Shown here piece by piece: positions 1-8,722 of a DNA stretch of 64,000 bases. Position numbers and translations under genes: made by a program. Within the stretch, counting starts at the first letter, position 1. The number at the start of each line of letters is the position of its first letter. The notes below the pieces were generated by a model. It did not search any database and was not told the DNA's origin. It saw only the letters and a program-made list of their open reading frames with translations. This DNA comes from an uncultured Bacteroidota bacterium (lineage in GTDB: Bacteria; Bacteroidota; Bacteroidia; Bacteroidales; P3): positions 62,001 through 126,000 of the forward strand of contig CADAWR010000003.1 of the NCBI GenBank assembly GCA_902791695.1, given 5' to 3'.

Positions 1-1
1 C

Positions 2-295
2 AGAAAGCACACTGCCGAATGTTATGAAACAGCCGCCAAACTATTGTTTGAGAACCTGCAGGGATATAAACACCCGGAATTAATCAAGGGCTTTTGTCAG
101 CAAATCTATGATTTCCATATCCAAGCTGAGGCGCAAGAAAACTCCAAAAAAGAAAAAGTTCAGAGGATGCTTTCTTCACGCAATTTTTATCGTCAGCAGA
201 AAGCGCTTAGATTTTCTGAACTAAGTCGTAAACGTCAATTATACTATTATCTACCCCAGATACTCTCAAAGAAAATCTTTTTAATGTTTAATTAG
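2..295 (+). CDS. C-terminal fragment of an unidentified protein (cut by left edge)
   Basis: The frame is open from the first bases of the window to a TAG at 293-295, so this is the last ~97 residues of a gene that begins outside. A TTG at 44 lies inside the open frame and is not needed as a start. The fragment is basic and helical-looking, ending in a Lys/Tyr-rich tail (RKRQLYYYLPQ then ILSKKIFLMFN). I do not recognise a family. It ends three bases before the UDP-galactopyranose mutase start, so it is very likely part of the same operon. A glycosyltransferase C-terminus is the obvious guess from context only. Confidence 0.6.
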   Translation, partial: RKHTAECYETAAKLLFENLQGYKHPELIKGFCQQIYDFHIQAEAQENSKKEKVQRMLSSRNFYRQQKALRFSELSRKRQLYYYLPQILSKKIFLMFN

Positions 296-298
296 ACT

Positions 299-1438
299 AT
301 GTCCCATTATGATTTTCTCGTAGTAGGCTCAGGTCTTTATGGAGCCACATTCGCGCACCTGGCGAAACAAGCCGGGAAAAGTGTTCTTGTGATTGATAAA
401 CGGCCCCACCTCGGCGGGAATATTTATTGTGAGAACATTGAAGGCATCAATGTGCACAAATACGGCGCCCATATTTTCCATACCAACAACAAAGAGGTGT
501 GGGATTTTGTAAACTCCTTCGTAGAATTCAACCGCTACACAAATTCTCCTGTCGCCAATTACAAAGGAAAGCTTTTCAACCTTCCATTCAACATGAACAC
601 GTTCTATCAGATGTGGCATATAACCACACCTGAAGAGGCACAACATAAAATTGAAGAGCAACGGGAGGAGATACGCCGCAAACTATTGCAAAACGGAATC
701 GCCGAGCCTCGTAATCTTGAAGAGCAAGCCTTAATGCTTGTCGGAACAGACATCTATGAAGCGCTCATAAAAGGGTACACAGAAAAACAATGGGGAAGAA
801 AATGTACGGAACTACCTGCATTCATTATCAAGCGCCTTCCTGTCCGTTTCGTATTCGACAACAACTATTTTAACGATCGTTACCAAGGGATTCCCATCGG
901 AGGATACAACAAACTCATTGAAAGTTTGCTATCCGGTATTGAAACAATCACTGGGGCAGACTTTTTTGGAGATCGTAATCATTGGGAGTCTATAGCCGAC
1001 AAAATTGTTTTCACCGGGAAAATTGATGAGTTTTTCAACTACCAGCTTGGCCATCTTGAATATCGGTCGGTGAGATTCGAGCAAGAAGTGCATGACATTC
1101 CAAACTATCAGGGCAACGCCGTCGTAAATTACACCGACGCCGATATCGCTTATACCCGGATTATCGAGCACAAACATTTCGAGATGTTTGGTGAGGACAT
1201 AGCCAAATGTCCCCATACAGTAATCTCAAGAGAATATAGTACCGAGTGGCATAACGGTATTGAGCCCTATTACCCCATCAATGACGAACGGAACAACCGA
1301 CTTCTTGAAGAATACAAAACCATTGCAAAACAAAGACCGAATGTGATCTTTGGTGGGCGATTGGCAGAATACAGATACTATGATATGGCACCCACCATCG
1401 AACAAGCCATATCCACATTTAGAAAATATCAAAAATGA
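299..1438 (+). CDS. glf: UDP-galactopyranose mutase
   Basis: FAD enzyme that interconverts UDP-galactopyranose and UDP-galactofuranose in the cytoplasm, supplying Galf for surface glycans. The 379-residue length is normal for the bacterial family. Visible motifs are the N-terminal dinucleotide fold with GSGLYG (residues 11-16) and LGGN (38-41), the HKYGAHIFHTN block (53-63), YTEKQWG (160-166), the RFVFDNNYFNDRYQG block (183-197), FTGKIDEFF (238-246) and the C-terminal GRLAEYRYYDM block (353-363), all characteristic of Glf. The ATG at 299 follows the upstream stop by three bases. The next gene starts seven bases downstream and looks like a galactofuranosyltransferase, so the two probably form a Galf module. 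Confidence in function is high. Confidence 0.96.
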   Translation: MSHYDFLVVGSGLYGATFAHLAKQAGKSVLVIDKRPHLGGNIYCENIEGINVHKYGAHIFHTNNKEVWDFVNSFVEFNRYTNSPVANYKGKLFNLPFNMNTFYQMWHITTPEEAQHKIEEQREEIRRKLLQNGIAEPRNLEEQALMLVGTDIYEALIKGYTEKQWGRKCTELPAFIIKRLPVRFVFDNNYFNDRYQGIPIGGYNKLIESLLSGIETITGADFFGDRNHWESIADKIVFTGKIDEFFNYQLGHLEYRSVRFEQEVHDIPNYQGNAVVNYTDADIAYTRIIEHKHFEMFGEDIAKCPHTVISREYSTEWHNGIEPYYPINDERNNRLLEEYKTIAKQRPNVIFGGRLAEYRYYDMAPTIEQAISTFRKYQK

Positions 1439-1445
1439 TACCCTA

Positions 1446-2387
1446 ATGGAAATAGATGTCGTTATAGTCACATACAACAGGCTACCAAAGTTAAAGAAAA
1501 CACTTGATTGCTACGAGAAACAAACAGTTCCCTTCAGGAATCTTATTATTGTGAATAATCATAGTTCTGATGGAACTATGGAATATCTGAAAGAATGGGA
1601 AAATACAAATACCCCTTTCAATAAAGTTATTATCCATACCAATGAGAATCTTGGAGGAGCTGGTGGCTTTTATATTGGCGAAAAGAAAGCTCTTTCGTTG
1701 AGCCCAGATTGGATTTTTATCGCCGACGACGATGCCTACCCAGAAGCCGATTTGATGGAGAAATTCCATCTTTTTGCCCAACAGCATCCCATTGACAATT
1801 ATTCCGCAGTATGTGCAACCGTACTGACACCCGATAGGGATATCGACATCTCGCATCGAAGCCACTACACAGTAACACCAACCAACCATTTTATCTGGGA
1901 TGCTTCGTCCCTCGAAGAGTATCAGAAACCATTCTTCAAAATAGACTTCCTTTCGTATGTCGGGCCATTCCTTAATGTTCGCGCCCTTAAAAAAGTGGGG
2001 CTAATCAATCCAAAATTCTTTATTTACAACGATGATTCCGAGCACAGTCTCCGGCTTCAGCACTATGGAGATATCATTTGTGTCCCGAGCATTAAAATCA
2101 CCCACGACATAAAAAAAGTAGGACAGGTAAAGGAGCAAGTAACAGACAATGCCATTGCGGCCACGTGGGGTGATTATTACAGTAATCGCAACGAGATGGT
2201 TATGATGAAAAAGCATTTTCCCAAAGTTGCAAGAAAACGTTTCAAAACCGCACTCAAACGTCACCTTAAAGGGAAAGACAAAACCCCATACGAGAAACTC
2301 GTTTGGATAGCCGTGAGGGATGCATGGCTTCATCGCATGGGCATACACCCTGTCTACAAACCAGGATGGTCTATAAAACACAACTAA
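1446..2387 (+). CDS. GT2-family glycosyltransferase, candidate galactofuranosyltransferase
   Basis: A 313-residue GT-A glycosyltransferase. The frame stays open upstream into glf, but the ATG at 1446 gives a canonical start (MEIDVVIVTYNR) and avoids a ~90-bp overlap. Visible elements are the N-terminal nucleotide-binding strand, NLGGAGGFYIG (69-79) and the metal-binding DDDA motif (94-97). The NxGGxGG plus DDDA pattern is typical of rhamnosyl/galactofuranosyl transferases of the COG1216/GlfT type. Its position directly after glf supports a Galf donor. That substrate assignment is inference; GT2 membership is clear. Confidence 0.87.
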   Translation: MEIDVVIVTYNRLPKLKKTLDCYEKQTVPFRNLIIVNNHSSDGTMEYLKEWENTNTPFNKVIIHTNENLGGAGGFYIGEKKALSLSPDWIFIADDDAYPEADLMEKFHLFAQQHPIDNYSAVCATVLTPDRDIDISHRSHYTVTPTNHFIWDASSLEEYQKPFFKIDFLSYVGPFLNVRALKKVGLINPKFFIYNDDSEHSLRLQHYGDIICVPSIKITHDIKKVGQVKEQVTDNAIAATWGDYYSNRNEMVMMKKHFPKVARKRFKTALKRHLKGKDKTPYEKLVWIAVRDAWLHRMGIHPVYKPGWSIKHN

Positions 2388-2391
2388 TAAC

Positions 2392-3267
2392 ATGGGGCCC
2401 ACCGTTACCATAGTCCTACCCTGCTACAATGGTGCAGGTTTCTTGGCTCAATCAATAGATAGTGTCATAGCCCAGACCTTTACCGACTGGGAGCTCATCA
2501 TTGTCAACGACTGCTCCAAAGATAACTCGTTGGAGATCATGCAGCGGTATGCCGAGAAAGACCGCCGTATACGCATCATCGACAACGAGCACAACCTCAA
2601 ACTCCCGGGAGCGTTGAACAGAGGCTTCCGAGAAGCCAAGGGCAAATACCTCACGTGGACCTCACACGACAACCGCATGGGACCCAACATGCTGGAGGAG
2701 TTTGTCAATTATTTGGATACCAATCCGGACAAAGGGCTCGTTACCGCATGCTATGCAGCCTTCAGCCTCAAGACTGGCGAAACGCTCTACGAGGTGCACC
2801 ATCCCGACCCGCAGTTGCATCTTCCGATCTTCAACTGTGTATGCTATGCTTTCATGTACCGCCGCGAGGTATTGGAGACCGTTGGTGATTATGACACAAC
2901 GCTCTTCCTTGTTGAGGACTATGACTATTGGGTACGCATCTGGCAGAAATATCCTGTGGGCAAGATATACAAAGTGCTCTACTATACTGGCGTTGGGGAC
3001 GACACACTGACCCTTTCGCGTAAGAAAGAGATCGCAGAGAAACTGGTAGAGATGCGCTTACGGTATTTCGACAGCTTTAACAACGCCCTCTCGACACATC
3101 CAGACTTGCAGCGTAAGTTTTATATCTCCATCGCAGACAATCTTCATGGTATCACCCGCTTGAAATTCATCTTCCAGCGCGGAATTGCCTTTGCCGCCTA
3201 CTATTGGTGCTACCTCCGTCCTAAAAAGATCTTAGGGAAAATCAAAAGAAGCCTGCGACATACTTGA
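2392..3267 (+). CDS. GT2-family glycosyltransferase
   Basis: A 291-residue GT-A enzyme acting on a nucleotide sugar at the cytoplasmic face. It begins TVTIVLPCYNG and has the GT2 VNDCSKDNS motif (38-46), a variant metal site SHDN (91-94) in place of the more common DxD, and a later EDYDYWVRIW block typical of the family's acceptor/base region. The C-terminus is basic (PKKILGKIKRSLRHT), as in membrane-associated GT2 proteins. It starts four bases after the previous stop. The donor sugar cannot be read from sequence. Confidence 0.88.
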   Translation: MGPTVTIVLPCYNGAGFLAQSIDSVIAQTFTDWELIIVNDCSKDNSLEIMQRYAEKDRRIRIIDNEHNLKLPGALNRGFREAKGKYLTWTSHDNRMGPNMLEEFVNYLDTNPDKGLVTACYAAFSLKTGETLYEVHHPDPQLHLPIFNCVCYAFMYRREVLETVGDYDTTLFLVEDYDYWVRIWQKYPVGKIYKVLYYTGVGDDTLTLSRKKEIAEKLVEMRLRYFDSFNNALSTHPDLQRKFYISIADNLHGITRLKFIFQRGIAFAAYYWCYLRPKKILGKIKRSLRHT

Positions 3268-3285
3268 TTCATATATAATCAAAAA

Positions 3286-4932
3286 ATGAATTACACTTCA
3301 TCCTTTGACATTTTCGACACTTGTCTAATACGTTCTTGTGGACCATCCTCAGCTTTGTATGATATCTTGGCATCCGAGGCATTCTCCAAGCCAGTATCTA
3401 ACGATATTAGACATGAGTTTATTATTGCCCGTATAAATGCAGAGTCTCATACTAACTTACAGTCTATTTATAACAATATAGAGTTTTCCCATGAGCATCT
3501 CCTACCCGTTGACAAGTTAATCGAAAACGAGTTGACAATAGAAGATAGCCTACTTAAACCATCAAAAAAAATCCTCACTCTCGTTAATCAGTGCAGAATA
3601 GACGGACATCGAATTATTTTCATCTCTGACATGTATCTCCCCAGTTCATTCTTACGCGACCAGCTAAAAAAATGGGGATTCTGGAAAGATGGAGATACAT
3701 TATATGTGTCTAATGAAATCAAAAAAAACAAGTCTTCTGGAGAATTATTTAAATATATCGCAGAAAAAGAGAATCTATGTTTTACGAGATGGCATCACTA
3801 TGGCGATAATTTGAAAAGTGATGTCATTACGCCACGCAAATATGGTATAACAAGCACACAAATTACAACAGACTACTCCCTATACCAAAAAAGATGGATG
3901 GACACCACAATCTGTCCTCAATTCCAAATCGGCCCTATTATGGCTGGTCTATCTCGTTCCATTGCACTTTCCGAAGATAAAAACAATCATACTGCCATTA
4001 CCCTTGACATAATTGCGCCACTTTTAGTCTCTTTCGTCTGTCGAATCATCAATCATGCAAGATTGCATGGTATAAATCATTTATATTTTTGCGCTCGGGA
4101 TTCTAAAACAGCCTATGAAATCGCCAATCAAATCATTCATTCACATAACGACATTAGCGTACATTATCTATATATTTCTAGGCAAGCGCTATACGAAAGT
4201 ATTGAAGAAAATGTAATTTCATATTTTGAGCATGTTGGGTTAGCTTCAAAAGCAGAATCAACAGCCATTGTTGACATACGCACTACCGGGAAATCACTGA
4301 AATACATAAATGAATTACTACAAAAAAGAGGATTCAATCCTATCTACGGCTATTTCTTTGAAATGTATTGCACAGGCTCAGTATTACCACACATGCCTCC
4401 ATACCATTGCGAAATAAATTCAGTATATAATAGCCTTTCCAACACAGAGACCAGATCTCTGTCTTCCCAAGGAGTATTATTAGAGATGTTTTTCTCCATC
4501 CATGAAGAGCCCAAAACAATAGGATACACTAATACTCAAGATGGCCTACCCCAACCAGTTTTCTCCGAGTCGACTGATGAAGAAGACTGTCAGACTAATA
4601 ATATTAATCAAATCGTTTCTATCCGGAAAAAGCTCATCTCACATTACACTGACTCTTTCATGAAACTTCACCTTCATGAGTATGCAGACGACTGTATGAA
4701 ACAAATTGCGCTTCCGACTTTAGCCAGTTTCTTCATTCATCCAGAAAAAGAATATTTAGAAAGCTTGACCGAGTTTCAAGTACGAAATGAATACTCTTCC
4801 AAAATGCAGCCATTTGTTGAGCATCTATCTATATTTGACATTCTTCATCGAAAAAAAGGTCTTTCTTGGCACAAAGGATCTATGGCATGGACATTACCTA
4901 AATGGCTATATAAAATACACTATAAAAAATAA
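3286..4932 (+). CDS. HAD-superfamily protein of polysaccharide loci (COG5610-like)
   Basis: 548 residues. The N-terminal ~200 residues show a complete HAD core: motif I FDIFDT (7-12, predicted nucleophile Asp8), motif II ISDMYL (113-118), the Lys-containing motif III region (146-152) and motif IV YGDNLKSD (172-179). The remaining ~340 residues form a second domain I cannot name, with an RDSKTAYEIA segment. Proteins of this layout occur in Bacteroidetes and Proteobacteria glycan loci, often near GT2 genes; their reaction is not established to my knowledge. The gene is visibly richer in A+T than the flanking GT2 genes, suggesting separate acquisition. It could be a phosphatase acting on a sugar phosphate. 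Confidence 0.75.
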   Translation: MNYTSSFDIFDTCLIRSCGPSSALYDILASEAFSKPVSNDIRHEFIIARINAESHTNLQSIYNNIEFSHEHLLPVDKLIENELTIEDSLLKPSKKILTLVNQCRIDGHRIIFISDMYLPSSFLRDQLKKWGFWKDGDTLYVSNEIKKNKSSGELFKYIAEKENLCFTRWHHYGDNLKSDVITPRKYGITSTQITTDYSLYQKRWMDTTICPQFQIGPIMAGLSRSIALSEDKNNHTAITLDIIAPLLVSFVCRIINHARLHGINHLYFCARDSKTAYEIANQIIHSHNDISVHYLYISRQALYESIEENVISYFEHVGLASKAESTAIVDIRTTGKSLKYINELLQKRGFNPIYGYFFEMYCTGSVLPHMPPYHCEINSVYNSLSNTETRSLSSQGVLLEMFFSIHEEPKTIGYTNTQDGLPQPVFSESTDEEDCQTNNINQIVSIRKKLISHYTDSFMKLHLHEYADDCMKQIALPTLASFFIHPEKEYLESLTEFQVRNEYSSKMQPFVEHLSIFDILHRKKGLSWHKGSMAWTLPKWLYKIHYKK

Positions 4933-4937
4933 ACAAG

Positions 4938-5972
4938 ATGCCGAGAGTAACGGTACTCATGCCGACATATAACGTTGCCCCGTGGGTTGAAGAATCTATC
5001 CATAGTGTCCTCAACCAGACCTATCGTGACTTCGAGCTGCTGGTGGTAGACGATGCATCGACCGACGACACCCTCGACCGCGTCCGCTCCATCGACGACC
5101 CACGCATACGCATTGCCTCGTTCCCCAATAACGTAGGCCTTTCCGAAAACCTCAATCGAGGTCTTGATATCATCGACACCGAGTTGGTGGCCCGTATGGA
5201 TGGTGACGATATCGCAGAACCCGACTGGTTGGAAACCGGTGTCCACGTCCTCGACACCCACCCCGAAGTGGGAGTATGCAGTTTTGGTTTCCAGTTCTTT
5301 GGGACTAAGACCTCATTGGTTCATTTTCCTGAACATCATGAGGACTCCAAAGCCCAGATGCTTTTCGGATGCACTGTCATCGTTCCCGTCTTTCGTCGTG
5401 CCGTAATGTCTGACAACCACCTGCGCTACAGCACCGAGGCTTTCCCTGCCGAAGACTACATGATGTGGTCGAACGTGTACCCGTTGACACAGATCTACAA
5501 CGTCCAGCGTACCCTCTTCCACTATCGTACCCACCCCACCCAGATATCCACCTCGCGTAGGGAAGCACAGATTGTAAAATCCAACGAGGTGCGTCTAAAG
5601 ATGCTCCATTGGCTCAATCCGGACTTCACCGACGAAGAAAAACGATACTTCCTTGATGTCTTTGTCCCTTGCAAAATCAATTCTAAAGGAGATGTCACTA
5701 AACTAAAAGACTTTGCCCAACTGCTCATCGATCGAAACACACATGGCAACTACTCCAACGAAGCGTTGCAACAGAAGTTCAAATTTCATATCAGCTACGG
5801 CGTATTGGAATATGTGGAACGCACCTACTTCCCTCACAGATACACCCCATTTGCTTGCCTCCGTCTCCTTGCGAGCGGGCTCTACCTTAGCCTTCCCGTC
5901 AAAAACCGCCGCAAGATTCTACTTAAATGCCTTTTGTTTTATCAATCTCAATCAGATTGTAAAAGATTGTAA
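4938..5972 (+). CDS. GT2-family glycosyltransferase
   Basis: A 344-residue GT-A enzyme beginning VTVLMPTYNVAPW, with VVDDASTDDT (36-45), the acidic metal site MDGDD (87-91) and an AEDYMMW block further on, all standard for GT2. It starts five bases after the HAD gene. The last ten codons, including the stop, lie inside a short sequence (5945-5980) that recurs in non-coding DNA at 19755-19788. The extreme C-terminus (SQSDCKRL) may therefore have been replaced when that repeat arrived. The sugar donor is unknown. Confidence 0.88.
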   Translation: MPRVTVLMPTYNVAPWVEESIHSVLNQTYRDFELLVVDDASTDDTLDRVRSIDDPRIRIASFPNNVGLSENLNRGLDIIDTELVARMDGDDIAEPDWLETGVHVLDTHPEVGVCSFGFQFFGTKTSLVHFPEHHEDSKAQMLFGCTVIVPVFRRAVMSDNHLRYSTEAFPAEDYMMWSNVYPLTQIYNVQRTLFHYRTHPTQISTSRREAQIVKSNEVRLKMLHWLNPDFTDEEKRYFLDVFVPCKINSKGDVTKLKDFAQLLIDRNTHGNYSNEALQQKFKFHISYGVLEYVERTYFPHRYTPFACLRLLASGLYLSLPVKNRRKILLKCLLFYQSQSDCKRL

Positions 5973-5980
5973 AAGAAAAG
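5945..5980 (+). repeat. Short dispersed repeat overlapping a gene end
   Basis: The stretch beginning ATCTCAATCAGATTGTAAAA recurs with few changes at 19755-19788, and a looser version lies at about 19882-19915. Here it forms the last codons and stop of the upstream glycosyltransferase and sits ~80 bp before an A+T-rich acyltransferase gene. Its TCTCAATCA head is shared with the repeats at 19806, 21320 and 27965, so all may be one family. Confidence 0.6.
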
Positions 5981-6058
5981 TTCCAATGAATCATACCAGA
6001 CGCAAAATCGTTATTGAATATTTCTTGCAGAAAAACGTACAAGTAATAAAAAAGATTA

Positions 6059-7072
6059 ATGCCTCAATCCAGAATTCTATATCTTGACTATTTACGTTTG
6101 TTTGCAACACTTGCTGTAATAATGTTGCACATATCTTGTTGTGTACTAGATTGTAGTTCAACCAAAATTTCATATACAATTGGCTTGGCATATGATAGTA
6201 TTTGTCGATGGTGTGTTCCTATTTTTGTGATGATTAGTGGGGCTATATTTTTAAACAGCGAAAAACAAATTACAGTTTCTTCTTTATATAAAAAATATAT
6301 TTTGCGCTTACTTGTTGCCCTTGTCTTTTGGATAGCAATTTATTATTATGTATTTGATCCTACACTGCAAGCCATAAAAAACTCACCTATAAAAATAATA
6401 AATATCATTGATGTATTAAAGAATCCTTTTGCCAATCCAATTCATCTATGGTATCTTCCAATGATTATAGGATTGTACATCGTCTTACCCATTTTAAAAT
6501 TAATTGTAAGTAATACAGTTACCACTAAATATTTTTTGACACTATGGTTCGCTTGGTCTCTTATCACATCCATTCCCAATAGTTTTATATTTCAAGGCAT
6601 AAGCTATTTAAAAATGGAAATGGTTGTTGGTTATAGTGGATACATGATTCTTGGATACAAACTATCTCAAAAAGACATCCATATTAAGATAAGCTATTTA
6701 GTAACAACGTTTTTGCTTGTTTCTTTTCTTGTTTTTTTTGCAGCAGCAAATGTTTCGAATATTGAAAATGTTTTCCAATATTTGAATCCTCTGGTTATAA
6801 TCATGTCAACAATTTTTTTCTGTTTGATAAAGAATATTATTATAGAATATAGGGTGGGGGGCTCACGAATAATAGAATTAATAAGAAATGATTTATTTGG
6901 CGTTTATTTGATACATATTTTTTTTATTAGACTTTTTTTCAGACCACTTTTTTACGGACAAATACCGGTTTTACTCAGTATACCTTTGTTTACAATCATT
7001 GTTTTCTTTGCAAGTCTACTCACATCAAAGGCAATTAGAAAGATTCCAATAATCCGATACATCTGTTCTTAA
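6059..7072 (+). CDS. Acyltransferase 3 family membrane protein (O-acetyltransferase)
   Basis: 337-residue multi-pass inner-membrane protein of the acyltransferase-3 (OatA/WecH) family, which moves acyl groups, usually acetyl, onto cell-surface sugars. The N-terminus carries the family signature LDYLRLFATLAVIMLHIS (9-26) with Arg13 and the conserved His24, followed by about ten hydrophobic segments. The ATG at 6059 immediately precedes this motif. Base composition is strikingly A+T-rich compared with both neighbours, with many TTT, ATA and AAA codons, which points to horizontal acquisition. It probably O-acetylates a residue of this locus's polysaccharide; the acceptor is unknown. Confidence 0.88.
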   Translation: MPQSRILYLDYLRLFATLAVIMLHISCCVLDCSSTKISYTIGLAYDSICRWCVPIFVMISGAIFLNSEKQITVSSLYKKYILRLLVALVFWIAIYYYVFDPTLQAIKNSPIKIINIIDVLKNPFANPIHLWYLPMIIGLYIVLPILKLIVSNTVTTKYFLTLWFAWSLITSIPNSFIFQGISYLKMEMVVGYSGYMILGYKLSQKDIHIKISYLVTTFLLVSFLVFFAAANVSNIENVFQYLNPLVIIMSTIFFCLIKNIIIEYRVGGSRIIELIRNDLFGVYLIHIFFIRLFFRPLFYGQIPVLLSIPLFTIIVFFASLLTSKAIRKIPIIRYICS

Positions 7073-7085
7073 ACCAGCGAATCTC

Positions 7086-7790
7086 ATGTCTATTTTCCGT
7101 CGTAAACTCCACAACCTCACGCACCCCTTGTTGGGGCGCATATTGATGTTGCATCGTGTGGTAGAGCATCGCAGCGAGGGAGAGAACCGCGAGTTGGAGA
7201 TTACACCAGAATTCCTGAGGCGAACCATTGAAACCTACCGTCAACAAGGCCACCGGTTCGTCTCCATCGACGAGGCATGCGACATCATATCCAAAGGTCG
7301 CACCAACCATCCCTTCGTTTGCCTTACCTTCGACGATGGATATCAAGACAACTATGATATCGCCTACCCTATCCTAAAACAGATGAATATCCCGTTCGCC
7401 GTCTATGTCACTACGGGGTTTATCGACAATCGCATCCCCATAAGATGGTATCCGGATGAAAAGCTGGGCATTAATGGCGAATCTCTGAAAGCCATGGACG
7501 CCGACCCACTCTGTACCATCGGTGCCCACACCGTCAGCCATTCCAAACTCAACGCCCACTCTCCCATGGAACAGCAAAAGGAGATTGAACAATCCCTGCA
7601 AGAACTGGAGTCATTCCTTTGTCACCCCATCCGTCACTTCTCCTATCCCCACGGTGCCTACAACGCCGACACCTTGAAGATTGTGAACGACTGTCATTTC
7701 ATCTCAACCCTGCGTGCATGGGGTGGGAGTATCAGAAAAGGCGATGCTACTCTGTTGGAGCTGCCACGAATAGAACTGAAAGAGCCATGA
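7086..7790 (+). CDS. Polysaccharide deacetylase (NodB-like, CE4)
   Basis: 234 residues. The NodB homology fold is marked by TFDDGY (81-86) containing the catalytic/metal Asp pair, the metal-binding HTVSH (148-152) and FSYPHGAYN (185-193). Family members remove N- or O-acetyl groups from polysaccharides. There is no signal peptide, so this version would act in the cytoplasm or on lipid-linked intermediates. It ends in an ATGA overlap with the next glycosyltransferase, so the two are probably translationally coupled. Confidence 0.87.
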   Translation: MSIFRRKLHNLTHPLLGRILMLHRVVEHRSEGENRELEITPEFLRRTIETYRQQGHRFVSIDEACDIISKGRTNHPFVCLTFDDGYQDNYDIAYPILKQMNIPFAVYVTTGFIDNRIPIRWYPDEKLGINGESLKAMDADPLCTIGAHTVSHSKLNAHSPMEQQKEIEQSLQELESFLCHPIRHFSYPHGAYNADTLKIVNDCHFISTLRAWGGSIRKGDATLLELPRIELKEP

Positions 7791-8719
7791 AAACCTTTGG
7801 CAACGGAATAAAAGACAAACTATCGGTCATCATCCTCTCATACGCCATTGACGAGGACATCTATGAGATGAACTGCAATGCTCTAAAATCCCTCATAGAA
7901 TCCGAAGCATGGACAGGCGACCTACAAGTGCTAATCATCGAGAGCAAAAAAGAGAGCGGCTATACCTATCCATTCCCTAACGTTGAGGTGATTATCCCCA
8001 AAGAAGACTTCGGTTTCCACAAGTTCTTCAATATGGGTATAGACAAGACTGACGGTGAGTACATCGCATTCTGCAACAACGACATCATCTTCAAACCTGG
8101 TTGGTTCAGCGAGATAAAAAAAATCGCCGATGTTCATAAACGCTTCAAGTGCTTCTCTCCTATCGACGACAGTGGTGACTATCCCAGGATGACCCCAGAA
8201 GCGTTACCCCGCGAGAAAGATTATTACAAAGGCTGGGAGCACCAGAAGCACTTCGCACCTTGGTGTTTCGTGTGGAAACGAGAAGTGTTCGACATTACAG
8301 GTCCATTCGATGAAACCATTGACTTCTATGGTGCCGACTGCGATGAGCAGAACATGATGAGCCGAAACGCACTTTGGAGCGTGGTATGTACCAAATCGGT
8401 AGTGAACCATTTGGCCGGGCAGACGGCCGTCGTGAAGCAATCGGGCAAAAACGACCGATATCGCATTACCGACTACGAGAGATACCCACTGACGGAATTC
8501 GAAAAGAAGCACAACTACCCTCTCTGGATATACGACGACTATCGATTCTACGACGGTTATCAGAAATTGAAAAAGAAATGGGGATTGGACAACACAAACA
8601 AATGGCTGCAACGAATAATCACCAAACATCCCGTCTTGAATTTCCGTCCTTTGACCCGACTCCTATTCACCAAACGTATGAACTTCTTCTTCTGCCGACT
8701 GAGAGGAATAAAACCCTAA
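7787..8719 (+). CDS. GT2-like glycosyltransferase
   Basis: 310 residues from the ATG at 7787, which overlaps the upstream TGA; the frame is open further upstream inside the deacetylase gene but that part is not coding. The protein starts with a GT2-type beta strand (LSVIILSYA, 12-20) and has CNNDIIFKPGW (96-106), the FCNND-type metal site of many capsule GT2 enzymes, then DFYGADCDEQN near the acceptor site. The C-terminal ~50 residues are basic. The sugar donor is unknown. Confidence 0.84.
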   Translation: MKTFGNGIKDKLSVIILSYAIDEDIYEMNCNALKSLIESEAWTGDLQVLIIESKKESGYTYPFPNVEVIIPKEDFGFHKFFNMGIDKTDGEYIAFCNNDIIFKPGWFSEIKKIADVHKRFKCFSPIDDSGDYPRMTPEALPREKDYYKGWEHQKHFAPWCFVWKREVFDITGPFDETIDFYGADCDEQNMMSRNALWSVVCTKSVVNHLAGQTAVVKQSGKNDRYRITDYERYPLTEFEKKHNYPLWIYDDYRFYDGYQKLKKKWGLDNTNKWLQRIITKHPVLNFRPLTRLLFTKRMNFFFCRLRGIKP

Positions 8720-8722
8720 TAC

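Noticed and set aside
7619..7786. N-terminal extension of the glycosyltransferase at 7787
   Set aside because: The extension reads through the deacetylase in another frame and has no GT2 features; the ATG overlapping the upstream stop is better.
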